Assembly: GCA_013815505.1 (NCBI GenBank)
Contig: JACDGA010000096.1
Span: 1 to 7,000, forward strand
Reading direction: 5' to 3'
Length of the DNA stretch: 7,000 nucleotides
Source of the DNA: Acidimicrobiia bacterium
GTDB lineage: Bacteria > Actinomycetota > Acidimicrobiia > Acidimicrobiales > Ilumatobacteraceae
Under the pieces are notes generated by a model, which worked only from the letters and a program-made list of their open reading frames with translations, ran no database searches and was not told where the DNA came from. Shown here piece by piece: positions 6,381-7,000 of this stretch (position 1 is the first letter of the stretch; each line of letters opens with the position of its first letter). Made by a program: the position numbers and the translations under genes.

Positions 6381-7000
6381 CAGGTGTGTTCGCCCGATGG
6401 GGTGTTGGCGTCGTCGATGGCGTCGGGGGTGGCGGGGTCGGTGTGGTCGTCTCGGCCGGTTCGCGGGGGGTCGACGTTCGACGTGGGTGTGTGCTCGGCG
6501 CCGGTGAAGCCCTCCGCGCGCGACACGAGGCGGACGCCCGACGGGCTGCGGCCGGTGGCGTCCTTGTCGCGCTCGGACTGCGTGCCCTCGCCGGGGCGGA
6601 CGCCGAAGCCGAGGTCGCCGCTCCATCCGACGACGCCGTCGAACTGCGGGTCGCCACCGGGCGCCGTCGCTCGCACCCAGCCACTGGTGTGGGTGTCCTC
6701 GCCCTCGCGCCAGTCCTCCCACGGCAGGCGCTGCGCCTTGCCGTCGTCGTCGACGAGCAGCTCGGTCTTCGTGTAGATCGCGTCCTGACGGTTCGTGAAC
6801 GAGAACTCGAACAGCTTCGTCTCGGTGATCGCCTCCGTCGGACAGGCCTCGACACACAGGTCGCAGTGGATGCAGCGGAGGTAGTTGATCTCGTAGACGT
6901 AGCCGAAGCGCTCGCCCGGTGCCGTCGGATTCTCGGGATCGTTGTCGGCGCCGCGCACGTAGATGCACTTCGCCGGGCAGACACCGGCGCACAGCTCGCA
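6380..7000 (-). CDS. nuoI: NADH-quinone oxidoreductase subunit I, 2x[4Fe-4S] (5' end outside window)
   Basis: The visible 206 residues are the C-terminal part of the ferredoxin-like subunit that carries clusters N6a and N6b and passes electrons to N2 near the quinone site. The frame enters from the right edge as CELCAGVCPAKCIY, which holds three Cys of the first CxxCxxCxxxCP motif (its first Cys lies outside) plus the later Cys. The second motif is complete: CIHCDLCVEACP at visible residues 43-54. The segment between (GERFGYVYEINYLRC) and the following ETKLFEFSFTNRQDAIYTKTELL are typical of actinobacterial NuoI. After about residue 82 comes a tail of about 124 residues, first with Trp/Gly-rich patches (WEDW, SGWVRATAPGG, GVVGWSGDLGFGVRPG), then a Thr/Pro/Asp-rich, probably disordered end. 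This is longer than the usual NuoI C-terminus. The stop TGA overlaps the nuoJ ATG by one base. Confidence 0.95.
   Translation of the reverse strand, partial: CELCAGVCPAKCIYVRGADNDPENPTAPGERFGYVYEINYLRCIHCDLCVEACPTEAITETKLFEFSFTNRQDAIYTKTELLVDDDGKAQRLPWEDWREGEDTHTSGWVRATAPGGDPQFDGVVGWSGDLGFGVRPGEGTQSERDKDATGRSPSGVRLVSRAEGFTGAEHTPTSNVDPPRTGRDDHTDPATPDAIDDANTPSGEHT

Noticed and set aside
5811..6992. Fusion of an upstream Arg-rich region to NuoJ in one long minus-strand frame
   Set aside because: The upstream part is the off-frame reading of nuoI. NuoJ homologues begin at MELIVFL, and the ATG is coupled to the nuoI stop.

Overview
The window is a stretch of high-GC DNA read almost entirely on the minus strand. 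It carries the distal half of a respiratory complex I (proton-pumping NADH:quinone oxidoreductase) operon in the standard bacterial order nuoI-nuoJ-nuoK-nuoL-nuoM-nuoN, followed by the start of a predicted lipoprotein gene. High GC, the dominance of GTG start codons, the actinobacterial style of NuoI and NuoJ, and a Thr/Pro/Ala-rich linker after the lipobox all suggest a high-GC actinobacterium, possibly of the Acidimicrobiia/Ilumatobacter type. The taxonomic call is an inference from style, not a search.

Layout in transcription order (right to left): nuoI (enters from beyond base 7000, ends 6380), nuoJ (6380-5811), a 262-bp spacer filled mainly by three 78-bp tandem repeats (5798-5565), nuoK (5548-5225), nuoL (5220-3307), nuoM (3306-1756), nuoN (1759-221), and a lipoprotein gene starting at 224 that leaves the window at base 1. 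Every junction except nuoJ/nuoK is extremely tight: 1-nt overlap (I/J), 4-nt gap (K/L), no gap (L/M), 4-nt GTGA overlap (M/N) and 4-nt ATGA overlap (N/lipoprotein). This implies one polycistronic message with translational coupling. No promoter, terminator, tRNA or rRNA is visible; the operon promoter must lie beyond the right edge.

The genes work together: NuoI carries two [4Fe-4S] clusters that pass electrons towards quinone, while NuoJ, K, L, M and N form the membrane arm that pumps ions. The Lys/Glu/His residues of the proton path are intact in K, L, M and N, so the complex looks functional.

The parts that are not routine are: the 3 x 78-bp repeat array wedged between nuoJ and nuoK, which keeps an open frame joined to both neighbours by GTGA overlaps; an unusually long hydrophilic C-terminal tail on NuoI; and a lipoprotein with a 15-bp (five-codon) tandem repeat coupled to the end of nuoN. 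I found no sign of a defence system, mobile-element transposase or other new multigene system.
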